This document shows positions 27,074 to 33,562 of a DNA stretch of 64,000 nt, one piece after another (position 1 is the stretch's first letter; every line of letters begins with the position of its first letter). The DNA is taken from the NCBI RefSeq assembly GCF_023515955.1, contig NZ_CP097322.1, positions 3,123,501 through 3,187,500 of the forward strand, given 5' to 3'. This stretch comes from Streptomyces sp. RerS4 (lineage in GTDB: Bacteria; Actinomycetota; Actinomycetes; Streptomycetales; Streptomycetaceae). The position numbers and the translations under genes are program-made. A model generated the notes under the pieces. The model did no database searches and was not told the DNA's origin. It saw only the letters and a list, made by a program, of their open reading frames with translations.

Positions 27074-27101
27074 CGCACCCTGACCGTGGGCGGGTCGTTA
27101 T
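27074..27101 (+). promoter_or_regulatory. weak sigma-BldN-like promoter before first chaplin
   Basis: CGCACC (27074-27079) and CGTTAT (27096-27101) are 16 nt apart, 37 nt before the chaplin ATG. They share four of six bases each with the CGTAAC/CGTTGA elements I recall for sigma-BldN. Suggestive only. Confidence 0.3.
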
Positions 27102-27138
27102 GCGGAGCACCATCGTTCCCCTCGAAAGGAAAACAGAG

Positions 27139-27387
27139 ATGAAGAAGAGGCTGATGCGCGGCACCACCATGGCGGTCGCGGGCGCGGCGATGCTGATGGG
27201 CGGCGCGGGCCTCGCCTCCGCGCAGGGCGGAGCCTCGGCGGACGGCGTCGCGGCCCAGTCCCCCGGCGTCGGGAGCGGCAACCTGGTCCAGGTCCCCGTC
27301 CAGGTCCCGGTGAACGTCTGCGGCAACACCGTCAACGTGATCGCGCTGCTCAACCCCGCGTTCGGCAACACCTGCGTGAACGCCTGA
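27139..27387 (+). CDS. short chaplin
   Basis: An 82-residue secreted amyloid-forming hydrophobin-like protein. The Sec signal covers about residues 1-29 (MKKRLMRGTTMAVAGAAMLM, cleavage after ASA). The mature chaplin domain reads AAQSPGVGSGNLVQVPVQVP, NVCGNTVNVIALLNPAFGNT and CVNA, with the two conserved cysteines that form a disulphide. Short chaplins assemble into the fibrils that coat aerial hyphae and lower surface tension; they are held by long chaplins or by assembly. The ATG at 27139 follows GAAAGGAAAACAG. It opens the rightward sheath-gene run and is divergent from the DUF3344 gene. Confidence 0.95.
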   Translation: MKKRLMRGTTMAVAGAAMLMGGAGLASAQGGASADGVAAQSPGVGSGNLVQVPVQVPVNVCGNTVNVIALLNPAFGNTCVNA

Positions 27388-27431
27388 ACGTCAACCCCGC
27401 CGCCCGAAACGGCGGCATCCGGGTGAAGCCA

Positions 27432-27460
27432 CGCAACCCGAGCCGGGGCCGGGCCGTTGA
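27432..27460 (+). promoter_or_regulatory. sigma-BldN-like promoter of first rodlin
   Basis: CGCAAC (27432-27437), 17 nt, CGTTGA (27455-27460), lying 46 nt before the rodlin ATG. The second rodlin has the same two elements with the same spacing at the same place, and the bases just downstream (GCTCCA..TA.CGGGC) are shared. Sigma-BldN is known to drive rodlin and chaplin genes in S. venezuelae. The assignment here is by inspection. Confidence 0.6.
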
Positions 27461-27506
27461 TCCGAGTGCTCCAGTACCGGGCGATCCTGCAAAATAAGGG
27501 ACGATA

Positions 27507-27917
27507 ATGATCAAGAAGTTTGCGGCCGGCGCAGCGGTTGCCGCCTCCGTCGTGGGTCTCGGCGCCGCCATGGCCCCGCAGGCGATGGCCATCGGGAACG
27601 ACAACGGCGTCAACACCTCCAACGGCAACAACGCCGCGCAGATCTACGGCAACCAGGCCACGTACGGGAACATGAGCCCGCAGATGGCGCTGATCCAGGG
27701 CTCCTTCAACAAGCCCTGCATCGCCCTGCCGGCCAAGGCCAACGTGCAGTCCGTGCTCGCGCTCGTCAACGTCGGCGTCCAGGACATCCCGGTCCTGTCC
27801 AGCCCGCAGAACCAGCAGTGCACCGAGAACTCCACCCAGGCCAAGGGCGACGAGGCCCTCTCGCACATCCTGGACAACATCCCGATCCTCTCCGGCAACG
27901 TCTCCTCCGGCAGCTGA
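27507..27917 (+). CDS. rodlin
   Basis: A 136-residue secreted rodlin. Signal about residues 1-28 (MIKKFAAGAAVAASVVGLGA, cleavage after AMA). The mature part shows the family pattern IGNDNGVNTSNGNNAAQIYG, then MSPQMALIQGSFNKPCIALP and QNQQCTENSTQAKGDEALSH, with two Cys and an Asn/Gln-rich composition. Rodlins organise chaplin fibrils into the paired rodlets on aerial hyphae. About two-thirds of its residues match the second rodlin at 31.4 kb. Its own promoter-like elements precede it and a hairpin follows, so it is probably monocistronic. Confidence 0.95.
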   Translation: MIKKFAAGAAVAASVVGLGAAMAPQAMAIGNDNGVNTSNGNNAAQIYGNQATYGNMSPQMALIQGSFNKPCIALPAKANVQSVLALVNVGVQDIPVLSSPQNQQCTENSTQAKGDEALSHILDNIPILSGNVSSGS

Positions 27918-27932
27918 TCGCGCACCACGCAC

Positions 27933-27969
27933 GCGAGGCCGTCGCACCCTTGGGTCGCGGCGGCCTCGC
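27933..27969 (+). terminator. hairpin after first rodlin
   Basis: GCGAGGCCG (27933-27941) pairs with CGGCCTCGC (27961-27969); the outer bases can extend the stem with a bulge. It starts 16 nt after the rodlin stop. The loop is 19 nt, so it is a moderate terminator candidate. Confidence 0.5.
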
Positions 27970-28123
27970 CGCGTGCGAGGGCCGGGAATTCCGAATCGAA
28001 TTAACCGTGACCCACCCTCCTCGGCAATTCACGAAATTACGCGGTTTACGCGGTTTCTTTTTCTCCGACTGCTCGTTGTTCCCTGTGCAGCGGATAGACC
28101 TCTGCGGGAAGGAAAGAAAACAA

Positions 28124-28357
28124 ATGAAGCACAAGAAGGCAATGGTGCTGGCCGCGGGCGTGATGATGGCGGCCGGTGTCGCCGCCCCCGCCATGGCCGA
28201 CGCCGGTGCCCACGGCGTCGCCGCGCACTCCCCGGGCGTCCTCTCCGGCAACCTCGTCCAGGTCCCGGTGCACGTCCCGATCAACGTCTGCGGCAACACC
28301 GTCAACGTGATCGCGCTGCTGAACCCCGCGTTCGGCAACACCTGCGTCAACGCCTGA
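28124..28357 (+). CDS. short chaplin
   Basis: A 77-residue secreted chaplin. Signal about residues 1-26 (MKHKKAMVLAAGVMMAAGVA, cleavage after AMA). Mature sequence: ADAGAHGVAAHSPGVLSGNL then VQVPVHVPINVCGNTVNVIA and NPAFGNTCVNA, with the two conserved Cys. The last 40 residues are almost the same as in the first chaplin. The ATG at 28124 follows GGAAGGAAAG. A very stable hairpin directly follows the gene. Expected role: amyloid fibre coat on aerial hyphae and spores. Confidence 0.95.
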   Translation: MKHKKAMVLAAGVMMAAGVAAPAMADAGAHGVAAHSPGVLSGNLVQVPVHVPINVCGNTVNVIALLNPAFGNTCVNA

Positions 28358-28392
28358 CGAAGCGCCTGCGCCCGCAAGGGCAGACCTCCTCG

Positions 28393-28432
28393 GGTGGCCT
28401 CGGAGTGCACGGCGGTGCACTCCGAGGCCACC
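28393..28432 (+). terminator. strong hairpin after second chaplin
   Basis: Perfect 18-bp stem, arms 28393-28410 and 28415-28432, with a GGCG loop. It stands between the short chaplin and the long chaplin gene and should block read-through. No T run follows, as is usual in Streptomyces. Confidence 0.85.
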
Positions 28433-28478
28433 TTCGATTCAGCCACCGGCCCCCGCGCCGGTAGACAGGGAAGGACCC

Positions 28479-29390
28479 ATGCGACAGGTACTGAGCCGAC
28501 AGGTACTGGGCAAGGGGGTGCTCACGGCAGCGGCCGCGTCGAGTCTGCTGTCGATCGCGACCGGCGCGGTCCACGCGCAATCCGGGGCGATGGCCGAGGC
28601 CTCGCACTCTCCGGGTGTGCTGGCCGGCAACAGCGTCTCGGTACCGGTCACGTTCGCGCCGAACGTGTGCGGCAACAGCGTGGACGGAGGTGCCGCGCTC
28701 AACCCCGCGTTCGGCAACACGTGCGCCACCACGTCCGGCTCGGACGTCGACCACGGCTACGAGCGCCACCTGAGCCCCGAGCACGCCGAAGCCATCGGGC
28801 GCTACCTCGACGAGCGCCGGGGCGGCGGCCGGCACGCACTGCCCGAGCAGCGCCGCGAGCAGGAGCGGCACTACGAGGCACCGCGGGCGCACGCCCCCCG
28901 ACACGCGGCGCCCCGCCACGCGGCGCCCCACCACGACGAGCACGGCGACGACTCCCACCGGGGCCGCTACGGCGGCCACGGCGACGAGGAGCGGCAGCCG
29001 CAGGGCGACGAGGAGTGCGACGACCACCCGCCGCAGCCCGAGCAGCAGCCCCCGCACGCCGAACACCCGGCCCCGCTGCCGCCGGCACCTCGGCCCGTGG
29101 AGGAGCCGCAGCCGCAGCCGCTCCCGGCACCGAACCCGCTGCCCGCGCCCCCGGTCCAGGAGGCGCCGCCGCTGCCCGAGGAGCAGCCCCACCCGCTCCC
29201 CGCGCCCGCGCCGGTGACTCCGCAGCCCGCACCGGCTCCGCCGGTCGTGGAGCAGCCCGCGCCGCATCCGCCGCACGGCAGTCAGCCGGTGGAGAAGCCG
29301 GCGCCCGCTCCGGAGGTCGACCGTCCGGCCGACCAGCCTCCGGCCGCCCCGGCCGGCGACGTACCGGCGGACCTGCCCCGGCTCCGGTAA
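28479..29390 (+). CDS. long chaplin-like protein, cut off before its sorting signal
   Basis: 303 residues as read. Signal about 1-34 (SSLLSIATGAVHAQ), one chaplin domain (SHSPGVLAGNSVSVPVTFAP, NVCGNSVDGGAALNPAFGNT, CA), then a His/Arg/Glu-rich stretch (HAPRHAAPRHAAPHHDEHGD) and a long Pro-rich spacer. Long chaplins end in an LAxTG sortase signal that attaches them to peptidoglycan. Here the frame stops at 29390, while an LAATG signal with its membrane segment lies just downstream in another frame. Two apparent 1-nt deletions in the Pro-coding DNA (about 29365-29380 and 29405-29425) would restore it. Having a single chaplin domain instead of two also differs from ChpA-C. As read, the protein would be secreted and not wall-anchored. 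Confidence 0.85.
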   Translation: MRQVLSRQVLGKGVLTAAAASSLLSIATGAVHAQSGAMAEASHSPGVLAGNSVSVPVTFAPNVCGNSVDGGAALNPAFGNTCATTSGSDVDHGYERHLSPEHAEAIGRYLDERRGGGRHALPEQRREQERHYEAPRAHAPRHAAPRHAAPHHDEHGDDSHRGRYGGHGDEERQPQGDEECDDHPPQPEQQPPHAEHPAPLPPAPRPVEEPQPQPLPAPNPLPAPPVQEAPPLPEEQPHPLPAPAPVTPQPAPAPPVVEQPAPHPPHGSQPVEKPAPAPEVDRPADQPPAAPAGDVPADLPRLR

Positions 29391-29415
29391 CGCCCGCTCC
29401 GGCGCCCGCCCCGCC

Positions 29416-29583
29416 GTCGCCCCGCCGCCGGCCGCGGCTGTGGCCCCGGCGCCCGTACCGTCGCTCGCCACGGCGCCGGAGCTCGCCGCGACCGGAGCGG
29501 GTGAGTGGGGCGCGATGGCGGCCCTCGCCTCGGCCCTGGTCCTGGGCGGGGCGATCCTGTACCGGCGTTCCGCCGCCGCCTGA
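29416..29583 (+). pseudogene. out-of-frame LAATG sortase signal of the long chaplin
   Basis: Frame ending at the TGA 29581-29583 reads VAPAPVPSLATAPELAATGA, then GEWGAMAALASALVLGGAIL and YRRSAAA. This is a complete sortase sorting signal: LAATG, hydrophobic helix, positive tail. It has no start of its own and belongs to the long chaplin upstream. A hairpin follows at 29613. Confidence 0.75.
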
Positions 29584-29612
29584 CCGCAATACCGGTAATC
29601 GGAAGAAATATC

Positions 29613-29644
29613 GGCCGGAGAATCCCTTGTCGGATTCTCCGGCC
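29613..29644 (+). terminator. hairpin after long chaplin
   Basis: Perfect 13-bp stem, arms 29613-29625 and 29632-29644, with a 6-nt loop, 30 nt after the sorting-signal stop. Its position supports the view that the long chaplin gene really ends at 29583. Confidence 0.75.
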
Positions 29645-29761
29645 ATTGTCGTGGGCGGCCCGTACGCGTTTCCGTGGCCGCCGGTAATCGTTACGCAGGG
29701 CGAAAGCGGCGCGACGGGCGTCGCTGATGCCTCTGCCCACGAAAAGAAGAGGATTTCGATA

Positions 29762-30109
29762 ATGAAGCTGTCCAAGGTCGCCGCTGTCGTCGCCGGCTCC
29801 GTGGCCGCCCTCGGTGCCGCGGCCCCCGCCTTCGCCGCCGACGCCCCGGCCGCGATGCCTCCCATGAGCGCGACGGGCGGGCTGACCGAGGTCCTGAACG
29901 CCACCGGACCGGTGAGCGAGGCGCTCCCCCAGACGCTGGGCAACGGTCTCGCCGAGCAGAACGAGAACGTCGACAAGGTCCTCGGCACCGTCCAGCGGGT
30001 GAACGAGGTCCGCAACAACGTTCCCGGCGAGGTGCTGAGCCTGGCGAACGGAGCCACCCAGGCGTCCCCGATGCTCGGTGGCGTGAAGCTCAACGGCGGC
30101 GCGAACTGA
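29762..30109 (+). CDS. small secreted protein in the sheath locus, unclassified
   Basis: 115 residues with a signal MKLSKVAAVVAGSVAALGAA cleaved after AFA. The mature part (DAPAAMPPMSATGGLTEVLN, ALPQTLGNGLAEQNENVDKV, LSLANGATQASPMLGGVKLN) has no cysteine and no chaplin or rodlin pattern, and is rich in Asn, Leu and Gly with probable amphipathic helices. The ATG at 29762 follows AAGAAGAGG. It sits between the long chaplin and a reversed short chaplin, and a bidirectional hairpin closes it. The context suggests a surface or sheath protein; no function can be assigned. Confidence 0.78.
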   Translation: MKLSKVAAVVAGSVAALGAAAPAFAADAPAAMPPMSATGGLTEVLNATGPVSEALPQTLGNGLAEQNENVDKVLGTVQRVNEVRNNVPGEVLSLANGATQASPMLGGVKLNGGAN

Positions 30110-30124
30110 GCAGCCGTCACACAC

Positions 30125-30164
30125 GACTGTGGGCGCCACCGGCGAGGCCGGGGCGCCCACAGTC
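30125..30164. terminator. bidirectional terminator between convergent genes
   Basis: Perfect 13-bp stem, arms 30125-30137 and 30152-30164, with a 14-nt loop. It lies between the 115-residue secreted protein gene (+) and the reversed chaplin (-) and can serve both. Confidence 0.8.
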
Positions 30165-30188
30165 ACGTCATGGAGACCGATGCCTACG

Positions 30189-30431
30189 TCAGTCGTTGAC
30201 GCAGGGGTTGCCGAACGAGGGGTTCAGAGCACCGATCACGTTCACGGAGTTGCCGCAGACGTTGATCGGAACGTGGACCGGAACCTGGACGGCGTTGCCC
30301 GAGAGGACACCGGGGGAACCCACGGCCGCGCCGTTGGCCTCGGAGTCGGCGGACGCGGCACCCGCGGCACCGGCCACTGCGAGACCAGCGGAAGCCAGGG
30401 CCACGGCGGCCTTCTTGGCAGCAGAGTTCAT
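30189..30431 (-). CDS. short chaplin
   Basis: An 80-residue secreted chaplin on the opposite strand to the others. Signal about residues 1-29 (MNSAAKKAAVALASAGLAVA, cleavage after ASA). Mature domain: GAAVGSPGVLSGNAVQVPVH, VPINVCGNSVNVIGALNPSF, GNPCVND, with both conserved Cys. It differs more from the other two short chaplins (GNPC for GNTC, Ser for Thr), so it is probably an older paralogue. The ATG at 30431 follows AGAAGGTGC. The secreted Val/Pro-rich gene lies upstream in the same direction. Confidence 0.95.
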   Translation of the reverse strand: MNSAAKKAAVALASAGLAVAGAAGAASADSEANGAAVGSPGVLSGNAVQVPVHVPINVCGNSVNVIGALNPSFGNPCVND

Positions 30432-30593
30432 GGGAAGTGCACCTTCTCTTCGATGTCCTGCCCCGATTCCGGGGTTCACACCGAGCGAAACGGTCCACCG
30501 TCCCGAACGACACGGCCTGTCACTCGATCCGACCTGTTCAGCCCAATAGTCGTAACCTTCCCGGCCCGGCCGACTCCCCGCAGGGCGGCCCGC

Positions 30594-31127
30594 CTAGCGG
30601 GCGGGGACGTCCGGAAGGGCCGGAATCTCCGGCAGGGGGACCTCCGGCACGGCCGGGGTGTCCGGGACCGCCGGGGCCGCGGGGACGGCCGGGGCCGCGG
30701 GGACGGCCGGGACGGCCGGTACGGCGGGGGCCGCCGGCGCGGTGGGCAGGCCGGGGATCGCCGGGAGCTCTGGGAGTTCGAGGTCCGGCAGCCCCGGGAT
30801 CTCGGGCAGCGTGGGCAGGGTGGGCAGGGTGATGGGCGGGAGCGTCACCCCGGCGGGCAGCAGGGCCTGAACGGACTTGAGGACGCCTTCGAGCGTCTTG
30901 CCCAGGCTCGCGAGGAGGTCGTCGATCGGGCCGGCCGCGACGCGGCCTTCGGCCTTCTTCTCCTTGATCTCCTCGATCTGCTCGTTCACAGCCGCCACCC
31001 GCTTGGTGAGGTCGGCTGCGCGTTCCCCGTCCGCCGCCACCGCGGGAGCGGCGACGCCGGACAGTATGACGACCGCGAGGGCCGACGGGACCAGTACACG
31101 GAAGCGGGACGGCTTGGTGCGGTGCAT
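30594..31127 (-). CDS. secreted protein with Ala/Val/Pro repeat tail
   Basis: 177 residues. Signal about 1-32 (FRVLVPSALAVVILSGVAAP, cleavage after AVA). A charged coiled-coil-like part follows (RAADLTKRVAAVNEQIEEIK), then a helix (LASLGKTLEGVLKSVQALLP), and the rest is a long repeat of Pro every third or fourth residue (LPTLPTLPEIPGLPDLELP; APAVPAVPAVPAAPAVP). No anchor is visible. The layout, coil plus extended Pro-rich stalk, fits a wall-spanning or sheath-associated protein. It lies among chaplins and rodlins but no homologue is recognised. Confidence 0.75.
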   Translation of the reverse strand: MHRTKPSRFRVLVPSALAVVILSGVAAPAVAADGERAADLTKRVAAVNEQIEEIKEKKAEGRVAAGPIDDLLASLGKTLEGVLKSVQALLPAGVTLPPITLPTLPTLPEIPGLPDLELPELPAIPGLPTAPAAPAVPAVPAVPAAPAVPAAPAVPDTPAVPEVPLPEIPALPDVPAR

Positions 31128-31334
31128 GGGGGATTCCTTCGCGTGGTCGCACAGAAGCGGACCCGAGCGATCCGCCTCCTTACCCACCGTGCGAACACCT
31201 CGCACGGAGCGCAACCGGACGGCGACGGCGGCCGGGGCCGTGGTGGCTGCGTACGGGCTTCGCGCACGCGTCCGCAACGGCCTCACCCGCGTTGGGGAAA
31301 AGCGCGGGACGAACGGGCCGTTTGAGTGAAGCGG

Positions 31335-31363
31335 CGCAACCATGCCTCGAACGGCCCGGTTGA
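31335..31363 (+). promoter_or_regulatory. sigma-BldN-like promoter of second rodlin
   Basis: CGCAAC (31335-31340), 17 nt, GGTTGA (31358-31363), 43 nt before the rodlin ATG. The same elements, spacing and downstream bases precede the first rodlin at 27432-27460. This parallel is the main support. Confidence 0.55.
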
Positions 31364-31406
31364 TCAGGGCGCTCCACTAGCGGGCACTCGTGCGACAAAA
31401 GGACCA

Positions 31407-31823
31407 ATGATGTTCAAGAAGATCATGACCGCCGCCGCGGTCTCCGCCGCCGCCGTCGGTGCCGGCGCGGTCGTCGCGACCCCGGCCATGGCCATCGGCA
31501 ACGACAACGGGGTCAACACGGTCAACGGCAACAACTCCGTCCAGGCCTACGGCAACCAGAAGACCCACGGCTACCAGAGCCCGCAGCTCGGTCTGGTCCA
31601 GGGCACCCTGAACAAGCCCTGCATCGGTCTGCCCGCCAAGGTCAACGCCCAGTCGTTGGTGGCGATCATCGCCAACGTCGGCGTCCAGGACATCAACGTC
31701 CTGGCCAACCCGCAGAACCAGCAGTGCACCGAGAACTCCACCCAGGCCAAGGGCGACGACTCCCTCTCGCACATCCTGGACAACATCCCGGTCCTGTCGG
31801 GCAACGGCTCCGTCGGCAGCTGA
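31407..31823 (+). CDS. rodlin
   Basis: A 138-residue secreted rodlin, paralogue of the gene at 27.5 kb. Signal about residues 1-30 (MMFKKIMTAAAVSAAAVGAG, cleavage after AMA). Mature sequence IGNDNGVNTVNGNNSVQAYG, then SPQLGLVQGTLNKPCIGLPA and NPQNQQCTENSTQAKGDDSL. Two Cys are conserved. Streptomycetes with rodlets usually carry two rodlins (RdlA and RdlB), as here. The two genes are about 3.5 kb apart with chaplins between. A second ATG at 31410 is equally possible. A strong hairpin follows. Confidence 0.95.
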   Translation: MMFKKIMTAAAVSAAAVGAGAVVATPAMAIGNDNGVNTVNGNNSVQAYGNQKTHGYQSPQLGLVQGTLNKPCIGLPAKVNAQSLVAIIANVGVQDINVLANPQNQQCTENSTQAKGDDSLSHILDNIPVLSGNGSVGS

Positions 31824-31875
31824 CCTCCGCTCCCCCCGCCCACCGGTCAGGGCCTCGCTGCCCGTGGAGCGATGA

Positions 31876-31912
31876 CGAGGGCCCCGGCAGCTTCCCGCTG
31901 CCGGGGCCCTCG
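31876..31912. terminator. strong hairpin between rodlin and VKOR genes
   Basis: Perfect 15-bp GC stem, arms 31876-31890 and 31898-31912, with a 7-nt loop. It lies between convergent genes and can end both transcripts. It closes the sheath locus. Confidence 0.85.
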
Positions 31913-31962
31913 CCCGTTCCGCGCCCGCGCCGGCGTCGGCGCGTCGGCGTCGGCATCGGCGC

Positions 31963-32595
31963 TCAGCCGGTCCAGAACTCCCACCACCGGGTCAGGATCA
32001 GCATGCCGATGATCCCGAGGTGAAGGGCGGGCGGCGCCCAACCGAAGTCGGTGAAGAAGGTCCGCAGCGGGCCCGGGGCGGGCAGGTGCCCGGAGCGGAC
32101 GTTGTACGCCGTCACCGCCCAGAACATCAGCAGCGTCGCCACCCAGGCCAGGCAGCACCACAGGCACAGGGCGTTGATCTCGTAGAGCGACTCGACCATC
32201 AGCCAGGCGCAGAAGCCGGTGCCGAAGAGGGTGCCGGCGTTCAGCCCGAGCCAGAACCAGCCACGGTGACGGGCGCCGGCCAGCAGGCCCGCCCCGACGC
32301 AGACCACGACGGCGTAGGCGACGAGACCGAGCATCGGGTTGGGGAAGCCGAAGGCGGCGGCCTGCTCGCTGCGCATGACGCTGCCGCAGGAGACCACGGG
32401 GTTGAGACTGCAGGCGGGCTTGAAGTCCGGGTCCTCCAGCAGGAGGAACTTGTCGAGGGTGATCACCCAGGAGGCCAACACCCCGGCGGCGCCGGTGACC
32501 ACCAGCAGCCAGGCCAGACCCTTGGACGGGGCCGCCTCGGGCCGGGAGCGGGGCCGGACCTGTTGGCGGGGAACGCCCACTGTATTCGTTGCCAT
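31963..32595 (-). CDS. vitamin K epoxide reductase family protein
   Basis: A 210-residue membrane protein with five hydrophobic helices. VKOR hallmarks: a Cys pair in the first extracytoplasmic loop (CSLNPVVSCGSVM), a conserved GFPNPMLGLVAYA, and the active-site CxxC near a helix end (NALCLWCCLAW). Bacterial VKORs re-oxidise DsbA-like proteins using quinone, so they drive disulphide formation in exported proteins. Its position next to genes for disulphide-bonded chaplins and rodlins is noteworthy, though it may be chance. The ATG at 32595 is preferred; one at 32604 also fits. Confidence 0.9.
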   Translation of the reverse strand: MATNTVGVPRQQVRPRSRPEAAPSKGLAWLLVVTGAAGVLASWVITLDKFLLLEDPDFKPACSLNPVVSCGSVMRSEQAAAFGFPNPMLGLVAYAVVVCVGAGLLAGARHRGWFWLGLNAGTLFGTGFCAWLMVESLYEINALCLWCCLAWVATLLMFWAVTAYNVRSGHLPAPGPLRTFFTDFGWAPPALHLGIIGMLILTRWWEFWTG

Positions 32596-32787
32596 GCCGT
32601 CCATAGTCCCGCGCACTAGCGCAGACCGGTGCCAACCATGACGATACGGGGGGAAGTTGACCTGAAGGGGTGGCGGGAACCCCTGATACTTCCCGGACGT
32701 TTTACCGAACCCCGGACGTGATGTCAGAGCCGGGCGCTACGTTGAGCTTCCGCGAAGTGACAAGCTGCGACGGCCTGGAGACCCACC

Positions 32788-33561
32788 TTGAGCGATCCGT
32801 ACGAGACAACCGAGGCCCACCTCGACCGACTCCTGGGCCGCGCCCTCAACTCCTTCGACCTCCCCGACCTGTTGGTCGAGCGCATCGGTACGGCGCTCGC
32901 CCACAGTTCTTCGCTGTACACCACCCATCACAGCCCGTCGGCGGGCGTGTGGCGGGAGACCCATCGGCACACCTACCTGCTCGCGGACGGCGGTGCGCTC
33001 TCCCTGTGGGAGCTCACCTACCGACTGCGGGGCGAGCGGAGCATGCGCTGCGAGGTCTTCGCGAGCAAGAGCGAGCTGGCGCTTGCCGTGAGCCGGCTCT
33101 TCGGGGAGTCCGCGGCGGGCGGGGCGGCGTCGATCCCGGCCGGGATGGACGCGGAGGATGATCCCGACCACGATCTGGCCGTGCTGAGCGCCCTGTTCGC
33201 GACGCCGGCCCCGCACCGGCGCCACCGCGAGTACACCGTCGAGCAGTCCGCCGACCACGCCCGGCGGGTCCTGCGCCGCGCGGAGAACGGCGACCGGCCC
33301 GGCGAGGCGGTGGCGTCGCTGCTGCGCTCGGCCTACGCCCACCGGATCACGCAGGCCTTCGGCGGCCGTCACAGCCTCGCGGACGGGCGGGACGCCGGAT
33401 TCAGCCTCTACGAGCACGCGTTCGTCCTGCTGGACGGCAGCGAGTTCAGCCTGTGGGAGGTCGAGCACACGGCGACCCCGGACGGGCGGCACATGTGCGA
33501 GGTCTACGCGAGCGAATCCGCCGCGCGCGGGGCGATGGAGACCCGCTCCCGGGTGCGGTAG
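32788..33561 (+). CDS. DUF6227-like protein
   Basis: A 257-residue cytosolic protein starting at a TTG (32788) preceded by CTGGAG. It contains two similar halves, each with a basic/aromatic strand pair: HTYLLADGGALSLWELTYRL with MRCEVFASKSE, and HAFVLLDGSEFSLWEVEHTA with MCEVYASESAA. The halves are joined by an Asp-rich loop. This duplicated layout matches the streptomycete DUF6227 family as I recall it. There is no signal peptide or catalytic motif. It is divergent from VKOR and convergent with fruK, separated by 1 nt. Confidence 0.8.
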   Translation: MSDPYETTEAHLDRLLGRALNSFDLPDLLVERIGTALAHSSSLYTTHHSPSAGVWRETHRHTYLLADGGALSLWELTYRLRGERSMRCEVFASKSELALAVSRLFGESAAGGAASIPAGMDAEDDPDHDLAVLSALFATPAPHRRHREYTVEQSADHARRVLRRAENGDRPGEAVASLLRSAYAHRITQAFGGRHSLADGRDAGFSLYEHAFVLLDGSEFSLWEVEHTATPDGRHMCEVYASESAARGAMETRSRVR

Positions 33562-33562
33562 G

